Source of the DNA: Methylobacterium segetis
GTDB lineage: Bacteria; Pseudomonadota; Alphaproteobacteria; Rhizobiales; Beijerinckiaceae
DNA: 64,000 nt
Direction: 5' to 3'
NCBI RefSeq assembly: GCF_004348265.1
Contig: NZ_SMNT01000008.1
Location: 1 to 64,000, forward strand
Made by a program: the position numbers and the translations under genes. Below the pieces are notes generated by a model. It made no database searches, was not told the DNA's origin, and saw only the letters and a list, made by a program, of their open reading frames with translations. Positions 44,704 to 56,266 of the stretch are shown piece by piece (positions within the stretch are counted from its first letter, which is position 1; each line of letters starts with the position of its first letter).

Positions 44704-46176
44704 ATGCCGCAAGACGATTTCGCGCCCGAAGCCGCCCCCGCCTCGGCCGCCGATTCGCCCGGCCGCCCCTCGCGCCGCTCCCTCCTCGGCGGCGCCGCCC
44801 TCCTCGGCCTGATGCCCGGGGCCGCGGCGGCGCAGGGCTCGAAGCCCGATTCCGCGCCTGCCGGCCCGCAGCCCGAAGCGCGGCCGCTGCCGGCGGAGGC
44901 GGCGAAGGTCCGCCTGCGCCCGGAGCCCGCGCCCGAGACGCAGGTCTGGTGCCTCGACGGCAAGGGCGTGCCGCCGGCGCTGCGGGTGAAGCTCGGCGAG
45001 ACGGTCCGGCTCAAGGTCGAGAACCGGACCGAGCGCCCGCTCTCGCTGCACTGGCACGGCGTGCGCAACCAGAACCCGATGGACGGCGTCGGCGGCGTGA
45101 CGCAGCCGCCGATCCAGCCGGGGGCGAGCTTCACCTACGTCTTCACGCCGCCCGATGCCGGCACCTTCCTGATCCGCCCCCTCGTCGTCGGCGGCTCGAG
45201 CGAGCCGTCCGGCCGCGGGATCGCGGGCTTCCTCGTCGTCGAGGAGAAGGCCCCGCCCGCCGTCGAGCGCGACCTCCCGCTCCTGATGCAGGACTGGCGC
45301 CTGCAGGACGATGCGAGCCTCCTGCCCTTCGGCCAGACCCTGTTCGCGGCCTCGAACGGGCGGCTCGGCAACATGATCGCGATCAACGGCCGACCGGTCC
45401 CGGAGGTGATCGCTGCGCGCCCCGGATCGCGCCTGCGCCTGCGCCTCGGCAATGCCTGCAACGCCCGGGCGACCCGCATCCGCTTCGACGGGGTGAAGGT
45501 CTACGTCGCGGCCGTGGACGGGCAGCCGACCGACACGTTCGAGCCCCTGCGCGCCACCCTCCCCGTCCCGCCCGGCACCCGCTACGACCTCCTCCTCGAC
45601 ATGCCCGGGGAAGCAGGGGCCAAGGGCAGCGTCACGGCCCTCGTCGGCGGCGGCCTCGTCCTCGCGAACCTCGTCGCGGAGGGAGAGCCGGTCACCGACA
45701 AGCGCCCGCCCATCGCGCCGATCGGCGACAACAAGCTCCTGCCCGCCGAGGTCAAGCTGCAGAACGCGGTGCGCCGCGACATCACGATCACGGGGGGCGC
45801 CACCCTCGACAAGGAGAAGCCGGACGCCGAGCCCGTCTTCAAGGGCGACCCGGCCCGGATCTGGGCCGTCAACGGCGCCAACGGCATGGCCGGCGTCGCG
45901 CCGCTCTTCTCGGTCAAGCGCGGCCAGGTGGTTGTGCTGGCGATCAAGAACGACACGGCCTTCCCGCAGGCGCTGCACCTGCACGGCCACGCCTTCCGCC
46001 TGCTCCACCCCCTCGACGACGGCTGGGAGCCCTACTGGCTCGACACGTTCCAGCTCCTCGAGGGCCGCACCGCCCGCATCGCCTTCCTCGCCGACAACCC
46101 GGGCCGCTGGCTGCTCAGCTCGACGGTCCTGGAGCGCTTCGACACCGGGCTCTGGACCTCGTTCGAGGTCACCTGA
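44704..46176 (+). CDS. Multicopper-oxidase-fold protein with incomplete copper sites (490 aa)
   Basis: Exported three-cupredoxin-domain protein with a twin-arginine-like signal (PSRRSLLGGAALLGLMPG). Motif I is intact (H116-W-H118 in LSLHWHGVR) and so is motif III (H425, H427 and H429 in LHLHGHAF). Motif II, usually WYHSH, reads FLIRPL (Arg158, Leu160). Motif IV, usually HCHxxxH, reads W469-LLSSTVLER, so the type-1 Cys and the type-3 His residues are gone. It is therefore unlikely to be a working laccase; a SufI-like or copper-binding role is possible. It is convergent with nnrDE. Confidence 0.85.
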   Translation: MPQDDFAPEAAPASAADSPGRPSRRSLLGGAALLGLMPGAAAAQGSKPDSAPAGPQPEARPLPAEAAKVRLRPEPAPETQVWCLDGKGVPPALRVKLGETVRLKVENRTERPLSLHWHGVRNQNPMDGVGGVTQPPIQPGASFTYVFTPPDAGTFLIRPLVVGGSSEPSGRGIAGFLVVEEKAPPAVERDLPLLMQDWRLQDDASLLPFGQTLFAASNGRLGNMIAINGRPVPEVIAARPGSRLRLRLGNACNARATRIRFDGVKVYVAAVDGQPTDTFEPLRATLPVPPGTRYDLLLDMPGEAGAKGSVTALVGGGLVLANLVAEGEPVTDKRPPIAPIGDNKLLPAEVKLQNAVRRDITITGGATLDKEKPDAEPVFKGDPARIWAVNGANGMAGVAPLFSVKRGQVVVLAIKNDTAFPQALHLHGHAFRLLHPLDDGWEPYWLDTFQLLEGRTARIAFLADNPGRWLLSSTVLERFDTGLWTSFEVT

Positions 46177-47683
46177 GCCGGGCTTCCAAAGCCCCGAGCA
46201 CCCGCGGCATCCCTTCGGGCAGGTCCTCCGCGATCAGGCCCGGGCCGTGGCGGCACCCGGCATCCCCGTGGATCCAGACTCCGGCCGACGCGGCCTCGAA
46301 GGGCGGCATGCCCTGCGCCAGGAGGCCGGCGATCAGCCCGGCGAGCACGTCGCCCGAGCCCGCCGTGCCGAGATGCGGCGTGCCGTGGTCGTTGATGGCG
46401 GCGCGCCCGTCGGGATCCGCGATCACCGTGTCGGCGCCCTTGAGCACGACGACGGCGCCCGAGAGGGCCGCCGCCCGTCGGGCGCGCTCCACCTTGCCGA
46501 GCCCCTCCTCCACCGCGTGCGTGCCGCCGAAGAGCCGTGCGAACTCGCCGGCATGGGGCGTCAGGACGGCCGTCGCGCCGCCCTCGGCGAGGTGGCGGGC
46601 CAGCGCCGCCGCCTCGCCCTTGAAGCTCGTCAGCGCGTCGGCATCGAGGACGAGGGCGCGGCCGGCCGAGGCGGCCACCGCGACGAGGTCGCGGGTGGGC
46701 TGGCCCATGCCGAGGCCGGGTCCGGCGAGCACCACGTTGAGGCGCTCGTCCACGAGGAGGTCGTCGAGATCGTCCGCGCTCTCGCAGGCGCGCAGCATGA
46801 TCGCGGTGAGGTGGGCCGCGTTCTCGGCAAGCGCCGACGCGGGCGAGGCCAGGGTGACGAGGCCGGCCCCGACTCGCAGCGCCCCGCGCGCGGCGAGGCG
46901 CGCCGCCCCCGTGCGATAGGCCGGCCCCGACAGGACGAGGGCGTGACCCCGCGTGTACTTGTGGCTCTCCGCTTCGTGGCGCGGGAAGGCCGCGCCCCAG
47001 AGGTCCGGCCCGTTGGCGTGGAGAGGCGGCTCGCAGGCCGCGAACCCCTCGGCCAGGGCCGCCGCGCCCGTCCCGATCTCGGCGACGTGGAGCACCCCGC
47101 AATGGGCACGGCCCGGCAGGAGCAGGTGCCCGGGCTTCAGGGCGACGAAGGTGACGGTCTCGCGAGCGCGGATCGCGGCGCCGCGCACCGCGCCTGTATT
47201 CCCGTCGATGCCGCTCGGCACGTCCACCGCGAGCACCGGCCGGCCCGCCGCGTTCACGCGCTCCACGAGGCCACGGGCCTCGCCGTCGAGATCGCGCGAG
47301 AGCCCGGCGCCGAAGAGCGCGTCGATCACGAGACCGAACCGGGCGAGATCGTCCCCGCCGATGCCTTCGGTCAGGTCTCCCCGCCATTCGGCGGCCGCGA
47401 GCGCCGCGTCGCCCGAGAGCGCGGCGCGCTGCCCGAGCAGGCGGATCTCGACCGGGTGTCCCGCCTCCGCGAGGATGCGTGCCGCGACGAAGCCGTCGCC
47501 GCCGTTGTTGCCCGGCCCGCAGAGCACGAGGACCGAGCCGCCCTCCGGCAGGAGGGAGCGGGCGCGCTCCGCCACTGCGGCGCCGGCCGCGCGCATCAGC
47601 GCGATGCCGGGCGTGCCCGCAGCGATCGCCGCGGCATCGACCCGCCGCATCGCCTCAACCGTGAGCAGCCGTCCCCGTCCCAT
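46169..47683 (-). CDS. nnr: Bifunctional NAD(P)H-hydrate epimerase / ADP-dependent NAD(P)H-hydrate dehydratase (504 aa)
   Basis: Metabolite-repair enzyme that converts hydrated NAD(P)H back to NAD(P)H. The N-terminal epimerase domain (about 1-215) starts LLTVEAMRRVDAAAIAAG and has VLCGPGNNGGDGFVAARILA. The C-terminal dehydratase domain (about 230-500) has TRGHALVLSGPAYRTGAARL, LTPHAGEFARLFGG and the nucleotide site GTAGSGDVLAGLIAGLLAQG. Length is standard for the fused form. It overlaps the end of the convergent copper-fold gene by 8 bases. Confidence 0.95.
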   Translation of the reverse strand: MGRGRLLTVEAMRRVDAAAIAAGTPGIALMRAAGAAVAERARSLLPEGGSVLVLCGPGNNGGDGFVAARILAEAGHPVEIRLLGQRAALSGDAALAAAEWRGDLTEGIGGDDLARFGLVIDALFGAGLSRDLDGEARGLVERVNAAGRPVLAVDVPSGIDGNTGAVRGAAIRARETVTFVALKPGHLLLPGRAHCGVLHVAEIGTGAAALAEGFAACEPPLHANGPDLWGAAFPRHEAESHKYTRGHALVLSGPAYRTGAARLAARGALRVGAGLVTLASPASALAENAAHLTAIMLRACESADDLDDLLVDERLNVVLAGPGLGMGQPTRDLVAVAASAGRALVLDADALTSFKGEAAALARHLAEGGATAVLTPHAGEFARLFGGTHAVEEGLGKVERARRAAALSGAVVVLKGADTVIADPDGRAAINDHGTPHLGTAGSGDVLAGLIAGLLAQGMPPFEAASAGVWIHGDAGCRHGPGLIAEDLPEGMPRVLGALEARLR

Positions 47684-47734
47684 CGCCGCCTCCGTCGAAC
47701 TGCCCGAAGGCCGGACATGCCCTGCCCCGATTAA

Positions 47735-48223
<489 letters not shown>

Positions 48224-48342
48224 CGCCGGACCGGGCGGCCGCTGTACTCCCAAGAGCCTGACGGAATCAAAAGAACCGCGGCCTGTACTCGGTCCGCGGA
48301 ACAACCACGGCTACGTGCCGCCAGATGAGGAGAACACCCGGG

Positions 48343-49755
48343 ATGGCAAAGACAGCGACCGAAGTCCTGAAGGAGATCAAGGACAACGACGTCAAGTACG
48401 TCGATTTCCGCTTCACCGACCCGCGCGGCAAGTGGCAGCACGTCACCTTCGACGTCTCCCTCGTCGACGAGGAGATCTTCTCCGAGGGCACGATGTTCGA
48501 CGGCTCCTCGATCGCCGGCTGGAAGGCGATCAACGAGTCCGACATGCTGCTGATGCCCGATCCCGCCACCGCCTGCATGGACCCGTTCTTCTCGGCCTCG
48601 ACCATGTCGATCGTCTGCGACGTGCTCGAGCCCTCGACGGGCGCTCCCTAGTCCCGCGACCCGCGCGGCACGGCCAAGCTCGCCGAGGCGTTCCTGAAGT
48701 CGTCCGGCATCGGCGACACGATCTATGTCGGTCCGGAAGCCGAGTTCTTCGTGTTCGACGACGTGAAGTTCGCCGCCGACCCCTACCAGACCGGCTTCAA
48801 GCTCGACTCGACGGAACTGCCGATCAACGGCTTCACCGAGTACGAGGGCGGCAATCTCGGCCACCGCGTGCAGATGAAGGGCGGCTACTTCCCCGTGCCG
48901 CCGCAGGATTCGGCGCAGGACATGCGCGGCGAGATGCTGGCCGCCATGCAGTCGATGGGCGTCAAGGTCGAGAAGCACCACCACGAGGTGGCGAGCGCCC
49001 AGCACGAGCTCGGCATGAAGTTCGATACGCTGACGCTGCTCGCCGACCACATGCAGATCTACAAGTACTGCATCCACAACGTGGCGCAGAGCTACGGCAA
49101 GACCGCGACCTTCATGCCGAAGCCCGTCTACGGCGACAACGGCTCGGGCATGCACGTGCACCAGTCGATCTGGAAGAACGGCAAGCCGCTCTTCGCGGGC
49201 GACAAATACGCCGATCTCTCCCAGGAATGCCTCTGGTACATCGGCGGCATCATCAAGCACGCCAAGGCGCTCAACGCCTTCACCAACCCGTCCACGAACT
49301 CCTACAAGCGCCTCGTGCCGGGCTACGAGGCGCCCGTGCTGCTGGCCTACTCGGCCCGCAACCGCTCCGCCTCCTGCCGCATCCCGTGGACGACCTCGCC
49401 GAAGGCCAAGCGCGTCGAGGTCCGCTTCCCCGACCCGATGGCGAACCCCTACCTCGCCTTCGCGGCCCTGCTGATGGCCGGCCTCGACGGCATCATCAAC
49501 AAGATCGATCCGGGCCCGGCCATGGACAAGGATCTCTACGACCTGCCCCCGCGCGAGTTGAAGAAGATCCCGACCGTCTGCGGCTCGCTGCGTGAGGCCC
49601 TGCAGAACCTCGACAAGGACCGCGCCTTCCTCAAGGCCGGCAACGTCTTCACGGACGATCAGATCGACTCCTTCATCGAGCTGAAGATGACCGAGGTGCT
49701 GCGCTACGAGATGACCCCGCACCCGATCGAGTTCGTGCAGTACTACTCGCTCTGA
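48343..49755 (+). pseudogene. glnA: Type I glutamine synthetase with an in-frame amber codon at codon 103
   Basis: Full-length GlnA (470 residues) is encoded in one frame except for TAG at 48649-48651. Homologues have Tyr here (EPSTGAPY-SRDPRG context), so a single C-to-G change in TAC would explain it. The rest is intact: [65 protein letters not shown], and the adenylylation-site Tyr region near the C-terminus (DKDLYDLPP). There is no frameshift. It may be a sequencing error, a recent null mutation or a read-through site. A gene this central would normally be expected to be functional. Confidence 0.9.
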
Positions 49756-49761
49756 GGCGAG

Positions 49762-49786
49762 GCCGGGCCGCGATCCGCGGCCCGGC
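49762..49786 (+). terminator. Terminator hairpin 1 after glnA
   Basis: Perfect 11-bp stem GCCGGGCCGCG / CGCGGCCCGGC with a 3-base loop starting seven bases after the glnA stop. No T-run follows. Confidence 0.65.
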
Positions 49787-49807
49787 GCCTTGCAGATCAG
49801 GAAGCCC

Positions 49808-49839
49808 GGCGCCGGGGACTCTCACGAGTCTCCGGCGCC
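49808..49839 (+). terminator. Terminator hairpin 2 after glnA
   Basis: A 14-bp stem with one G-T pair (GGCGCCGG-G-GACTC / GAGTC-T-CCGGCGCC) and a 4-base loop, 22 bases past the first hairpin. The two make a strong double stop region; the second could also block leftward transcription. Confidence 0.6.
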
Positions 49840-49995
49840 GCGCGCTCTAGGAATAGTTACTCTATTCCGGATTGATCATCGGTGTCTCGTCCCATATTCT
49901 GCGATGGTTCGAGCGGCCGTCGATGAGGCGAGGCCGCGTTCGCACCAATATTGGGAGCGGGAGCGGTGCGGCCATCACGATCGCGTCGTCGCAGG

Positions 49996-50949
49996 ATGGC
50001 GGATGCTTTCGGCGTGCTGATCGTTGCCGCGCTCGCTGCGGCCTGCTCCGCGGTGACCGGTATGACCTACCTCGTCGCCAGCGCCGGTCATCCACCTGAC
50101 CAGATCAGGGTTGCGGCTCCGGACGGCACCGAACTGACGCTGTTCAGCGTGCGCCTCGGATCGGCGCCGCCCTCCGCCACGACCGGACGCATGCTGTTCA
50201 TCGGCGGCTCGGGCTGCACGAGCCTCTAGCACTTCCTCGGCCCCTACCTCTCCGGCATCGAGACATCCTACACGGTCTATGCCGTCCAGAAGCCCGGCGT
50301 GGCGGACAGCGACCTCGGCCTCCTGTGCTCGGATGCCTTTCATCGCGCCTCGACGGCTCCAGCCATCCTGGCCCGCAACCGAACCGCCCTCGCATGGCTG
50401 AAGCAGGGAGCACAGGCGGGGCCGGTCACGCTCTTCGGCGTGTCCGAGGGCGGTGGCATCGCCGTAGCGCTCGCGGCGGAGGTCGGCGCGAAGACCGTTG
50501 ATCGGGTGGTGGTGGTCGGCAGCGGCGGAATGCCCCTGCGCGAGAGCCTGCGCCTACTCGCCCGGCGGGGCACCCTCCCCATCGACGTCGAGGCCGCCTT
50601 CGCCGAGGTCGCGGCCGATCCCGCGTCGATCAGCAGGACGGTGTTCGGGCACAGCCACGCCTACTGGTCATCGTTCCTCGACGTCGATCCGCTTCCCCTC
50701 TACAGGCGGGCGCGGATGCCGATCCTGGTGCTGTTCGGCGCGGAGGACGAGAGCGTTCCGGTCGAATCCGCGCGACACCTGCAGGAGGCGATGGCTGCGG
50801 AGGGGCGGAACGACGTGTCCGTGCTCATCGTGCCCGGAGCCGACCACGCGCTGCGGCGTGGGGGGCACGATCTCAAGCCACAGCTTCTGTGGCAGGTCGG
50901 CCGCTGGCTGAAAGGAGGATCCGCACCGGACGGGTCGAGACGCTTATAG
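49996..50949 (+). pseudogene. Alpha/beta-hydrolase, exported, with an in-frame amber codon at codon 78
   Basis: One frame encodes a signal or lipoprotein N-terminus (MADAFGVLIVAALAAACSAV) and, after TAG at 50227-50229, an otherwise complete hydrolase. The triad looks intact: nucleophile in FGVSEGGGIAV, Asp in LFGAEDESVP, His in PGADHALRRGG. The amber lies in GGSGCTSL-HFLGPYL, near the oxyanion strand. It could come from CAG, TGG or TAC by one change. No other lesion is visible, so loss is recent, or the codon is misread or miscalled. The substrate is unknown. Confidence 0.7.
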
Positions 50950-51155
50950 ACCCTCGGATGCGTCTCCTTATATCCGCGAGAATACGGCGCTGGCGTCTAC
51001 ATCGTTCGCGATGCACAATCTTCGCGTGTTTACCGCGCGCAAGCTGCATATATTACAACGATGGACCTTGATAAAGTGAAGGTTACTTCGTAATTCAATA
51101 GATTTTCTTTGTATTTTTCCAAGATATCAATATTTTTGCTGATACAGAAGAGGGA
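50950..51155. other. AT-rich intergenic stretch
   Basis: About 200 bases that become conspicuously AT-rich after 51040 compared with the flanks. It probably contains the promoter of the small gene at 51156. No gene of its own is supported. Confidence 0.45.
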
Positions 51156-51392
51156 ATGCATGATTTTATATTGAGACACCTTGATAAAGACGAACGAGAA
51201 CGACTGCGCGTTTTCTTGACAGCAGCAACACAAAGCAGCGTCTCGGACGCAGAACTTGGCCAGCTTTGGCACAATTCGGAATCCGATCTCGATTTTGGCG
51301 GCGGAGCGGGTGTCCGCATCATGTTCCAGCACGTGCTCGAACGCTTGTCCTGGGGCGGGCCGCATTGCCCGGCACCCGACCGCGCGCCATGA
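51156..51392 (+). CDS. Small hypothetical protein (78 aa)
   Basis: I do not recognise it. ATG 51156 has GAGGGA upstream. The sequence starts MHDFILRHLDKDERERLRVF and is amphipathic and charged; an acidic middle (DLDFGGGAG) precedes another helix. The first 100 bases are AT-richer than the neighbours, which suggests recent acquisition. It could be a small regulator; no function is assigned. Confidence 0.5.
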   Translation: MHDFILRHLDKDERERLRVFLTAATQSSVSDAELGQLWHNSESDLDFGGGAGVRIMFQHVLERLSWGGPHCPAPDRAP

Positions 51393-51425
51393 TGCCGCTT
51401 GGCTCCCGAATCCAGCGAGGCCGCG

Positions 51426-52004
51426 ATGTCCCTCCTCTGCCCCGTGATCCTCGGCTCGGTCCGCTCGGACCGGCAGGGCATCCGCGCCGCCCGCTTCGTC
51501 ACCCGGGCGCTGGAGGCGCGGGGGCACGAGGCGCCCCTCGTCGACCCGGCCGAGCTGAAGCTGCCGCTCCTCGACCGGATGTACAAGGAATACCCGAAGG
51601 GCGAGGCGCCGAAGGTGTTGGAGGATCTGGCGGGGCTCCTGCGGCGGGCCGACGCCTTCGTGATCGTCTCGGCCGAGTACAACCACTCGATCCCGCCTGC
51701 CCTCTCGAACACCCTCGACCACTTCCTCGAGGAGTATTTCTGGCGCCCCTCGGCGATCTGCTGCTACTCGGCCGGCGGCTTCGGCGGCGTGCGCGCCGCG
51801 ATGCAGCTTCGGGCGATGCTCTCCGAGCTCGGCGCCCCGAGCATCCCCTCGCTGCTGCCGATCCCGCAGATCCACAAGGCCCTCGACGAGGAGGGCAGGC
51901 CCGCCGAGGAACGGCTCGCCCGCAATGCCGGCAAGGTCCTCGACGAGTTGACGTGGTACGCCGAGGCCCTGCGCGCGCGGCGTGAGGCGGGCACGCCCTA
52001 CTGA
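51426..52004 (+). CDS. NADPH-dependent FMN reductase family protein (192 aa)
   Basis: Flavodoxin-fold oxidoreductase. The FMN phosphate loop is ILGSVRSDRQGIRAARFV (residues 8-25). The second FMN site is SAEYNHSIPPALSNTLDHFL. Length fits the short NAD(P)H:FMN/quinone reductase group. ATG 51426 starts at the family N-terminus. It probably reduces flavins, quinones or azo compounds; the substrate is not determined. Confidence 0.88.
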   Translation: MSLLCPVILGSVRSDRQGIRAARFVTRALEARGHEAPLVDPAELKLPLLDRMYKEYPKGEAPKVLEDLAGLLRRADAFVIVSAEYNHSIPPALSNTLDHFLEEYFWRPSAICCYSAGGFGGVRAAMQLRAMLSELGAPSIPSLLPIPQIHKALDEEGRPAEERLARNAGKVLDELTWYAEALRARREAGTPY

Positions 52005-52068
52005 GCCCCGCGCCGCTTGGCACCACCCTTGCCCCGGCGGCAGCGCAACAACGGGCAGTGACGAGCAC

Positions 52069-52416
52069 ATGATGGGTCAGGACGGGACGGGACGGACGGT
52101 TCGCACGCTTCTGGCGAACCTCGTGAAGGCGGCCCTCATGTCGGAGGACCGCGCGAGCCTCCTCTGGCGCGAGGAGGCGGCGCAGGCGCTGGCGAGCCTG
52201 CGGGCGGAGCCGGCGGGCCTCGCCGCGTTGAAGATCGACGGGCTCTGGAGCCTCGCCGTGCAGGAGGCCGAGGCGCCGGACCTGCGCCCGGGCGAGGGGC
52301 GGGTCTCGTTCACCCTCCCCGTTCAGAGCCCGTTGTCTCTGGACGAGCTGGCAGCCCCCGGCTTCGACATCGACGAGGGCGTGGAGCGCATCCGGAAATC
52401 CGCTGCGACGGGCTGA
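52069..52416 (+). CDS. Conserved-looking hypothetical protein (115 aa)
   Basis: I do not recognise it. Two tandem ATG codons (52069, 52072) open a frame reading MMGQDGTGRTVRTLLANLVK, then AALMSEDRASLLWREEAAQA and a C-terminal PLSLDELAAPGFDIDEGVER. It appears soluble, helical, then beta-like, with no signal peptide. It is isolated between the FMN reductase and rnr on the same strand. Confidence 0.55.
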   Translation: MMGQDGTGRTVRTLLANLVKAALMSEDRASLLWREEAAQALASLRAEPAGLAALKIDGLWSLAVQEAEAPDLRPGEGRVSFTLPVQSPLSLDELAAPGFDIDEGVERIRKSAATG

Positions 52417-52552
52417 CGGCGCGGCCTGTTGAGGACGCGCGACCGGGCGTTGTCGGGACCCGCGCGTCACACCATGTTGGGGGGACCGGGCGAAACGCCC
52501 CTCCCCCCTCAGGACGCCGCCCCCGCAGGGGGCGCCGCCGCGAGCCCGCTTC

Positions 52553-54856
<2,304 letters not shown>

Positions 54857-54990
54857 CATTTCGGACCCCGCTTCTCGGGGCCGCCTGCTGCAGGTGCGAC
54901 GATCACCCTTCGGTGGTGGGAGCGAACCTGTGGTAGGGGTCCCGCACGAGGCCGGCCCGCACCAGCCCTCCGCCGGCTGAGGTTTTCAGA

Positions 54991-55473
54991 ATGGATCACC
55001 CGCCTCCGCAGACATCCGCCTCACGCACCGGCCTGATCCGCTCGATGGCCCGCGGCTTTCTCGGCCGCTGCCCGCATTGCGGGGAGGGCCGGATCTTCGG
55101 CCGCTTCCTCAAGGTGCGGCCCGAATGCGAGCGGTGCGGCCTGGAACTGCACCACCACCGCGCCGACGACCTGCCGCCCTACGTCGTGATCTTCCTGGTC
55201 GCCCACGTCGTCGGCTACCTGATCCTGGAGCTGGAGATGGGCTACGACGTGCCCCTCTGGTTCCAGTTCACCTTCTGGCCGCTGGCGACGCTCGGGATGG
55301 CGCTCGCCCTGCTCCAGCCCGTCAAGGGCGCGGTCGTCGGGCTGCAATATGCCCTTGGCATGCACGGCTTCGCCAAGCTACCGAGCGCGGCCAGCGAGGG
55401 GCCGGAGGAGTCGCGTTTTGGACCAGCGGACGAACGAGCCCCCGACGCGCGAGCCGGACTCGGCCGGGCCTGA
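54991..55473 (+). CDS. DUF983 zinc-ribbon membrane protein (160 aa)
   Basis: Membrane protein with an N-terminal zinc ribbon: two CxxC pairs (GRCPHCGEG and PECERCGLEL) separated by GRIFGRFLKVRP. Two hydrophobic helices follow (YVVIFLVAHVVGYLILELEM and FTFWPLATLGMALALL). The family has no established function but is conserved downstream of rnr in alphaproteobacteria. The last 18 codons overlap the start of the Nudix gene. Confidence 0.9.
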   Translation: MDHPPPQTSASRTGLIRSMARGFLGRCPHCGEGRIFGRFLKVRPECERCGLELHHHRADDLPPYVVIFLVAHVVGYLILELEMGYDVPLWFQFTFWPLATLGMALALLQPVKGAVVGLQYALGMHGFAKLPSAASEGPEESRFGPADERAPDARAGLGRA

Positions 55474-56173
55474 GCCCGCCCGCAAGGCGGCCGCGCTGCG
55501 CCCGCGCGACGCGGCCACGCTGATCGTCCTCGACCGGCGCGGGCGCGCGCCGAAGGTCCTGATGGGCCGGCGCAACCCCGGCCTCGTCTTCATGCCGGGC
55601 AAGTTCGTGTTTCCCGGAGGCCGCATCGAGGGGGGCGACCGGCACATGCCCGTCGCCGGCGCGCTCGGCGCCCGCGACGAGGCGGCGCTCGAGGCGCGCG
55701 TCACGCGGCCACCGCGCCATCTCGGGCGCGTGCTGGCGCTCGCCGCGATCCGGGAGACCTACGAGGAGACGGGCCTTCTCCTCGGCACCCGCGAATACGG
55801 GCCGCCGGAGCGGGTGCCCGAGGGAGCCTGGGAAGCCTTCGGCCGCCACGGCGTGATGCCGGATCTCGAGGCCCTCAACCTCGTCGCCCGCGCCATCACC
55901 CCGCCGGGACGCCCGCGCCGCTTCGACACCCGCTTCTTCGCCGTCGACCGGACGTCCGTGGCAGCGGAGGAGCCCGGCATCGTCGGCGAGGCGGCGGAGC
56001 TCGTCGAACTCGCCTGGGTACGCCTGACGGATGCGCGCAAGCTCGACCTGCCCTTCATCACCACCCTGATCCTCGACGAGCTCGAGGAGCAGCTGAAGCT
56101 CGATTTCGCGCCCCATCGGGCGATCCCCTTCCACACGATGCGTCACGGCAAGCGGGTGCGGACGCTGCTCTGA
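55418..56173 (+). CDS. Nudix hydrolase (251 aa, TTG start)
   Basis: Nudix hydrolase of the NUDT8/NUDT19-like type. The substrate loop MGRRNPGLVFMPGKFVFPGG precedes a box split by an insertion of about 35 residues. The metal-binding half reads AIRETYEETGLLLG. TTG 55418 has a perfect GGAGGAG seven bases upstream, which decides the start within the tail of the DUF983 gene. A longer in-frame ORF to 55349 is unlikely. Relatives hydrolyse CoA or nucleotide diphosphates; the substrate here is unknown. Confidence 0.87.
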   Translation: MDQRTNEPPTREPDSAGPEPARKAAALRPRDAATLIVLDRRGRAPKVLMGRRNPGLVFMPGKFVFPGGRIEGGDRHMPVAGALGARDEAALEARVTRPPRHLGRVLALAAIRETYEETGLLLGTREYGPPERVPEGAWEAFGRHGVMPDLEALNLVARAITPPGRPRRFDTRFFAVDRTSVAAEEPGIVGEAAELVELAWVRLTDARKLDLPFITTLILDELEEQLKLDFAPHRAIPFHTMRHGKRVRTLL

Positions 56174-56266
56174 GGAGTCCGGAGCCATCCGGGCCGCTCC
56201 GGTCCCGCATCCCGCCCATCCGCCCCTCCCTCCGGATCGCCGCCTCCCGGGCGCGCCGACGACACG

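Noticed and set aside
48343-50949. Two in-frame ambers as evidence of pyrrolysine or a reassigned TAG code
   Set aside because: glnB, nuoE and the flavoprotein at 9017 end with TAG in the normal way, the glnA position is a conserved Tyr, and no suppressor tRNA or pyl gene is in the window.
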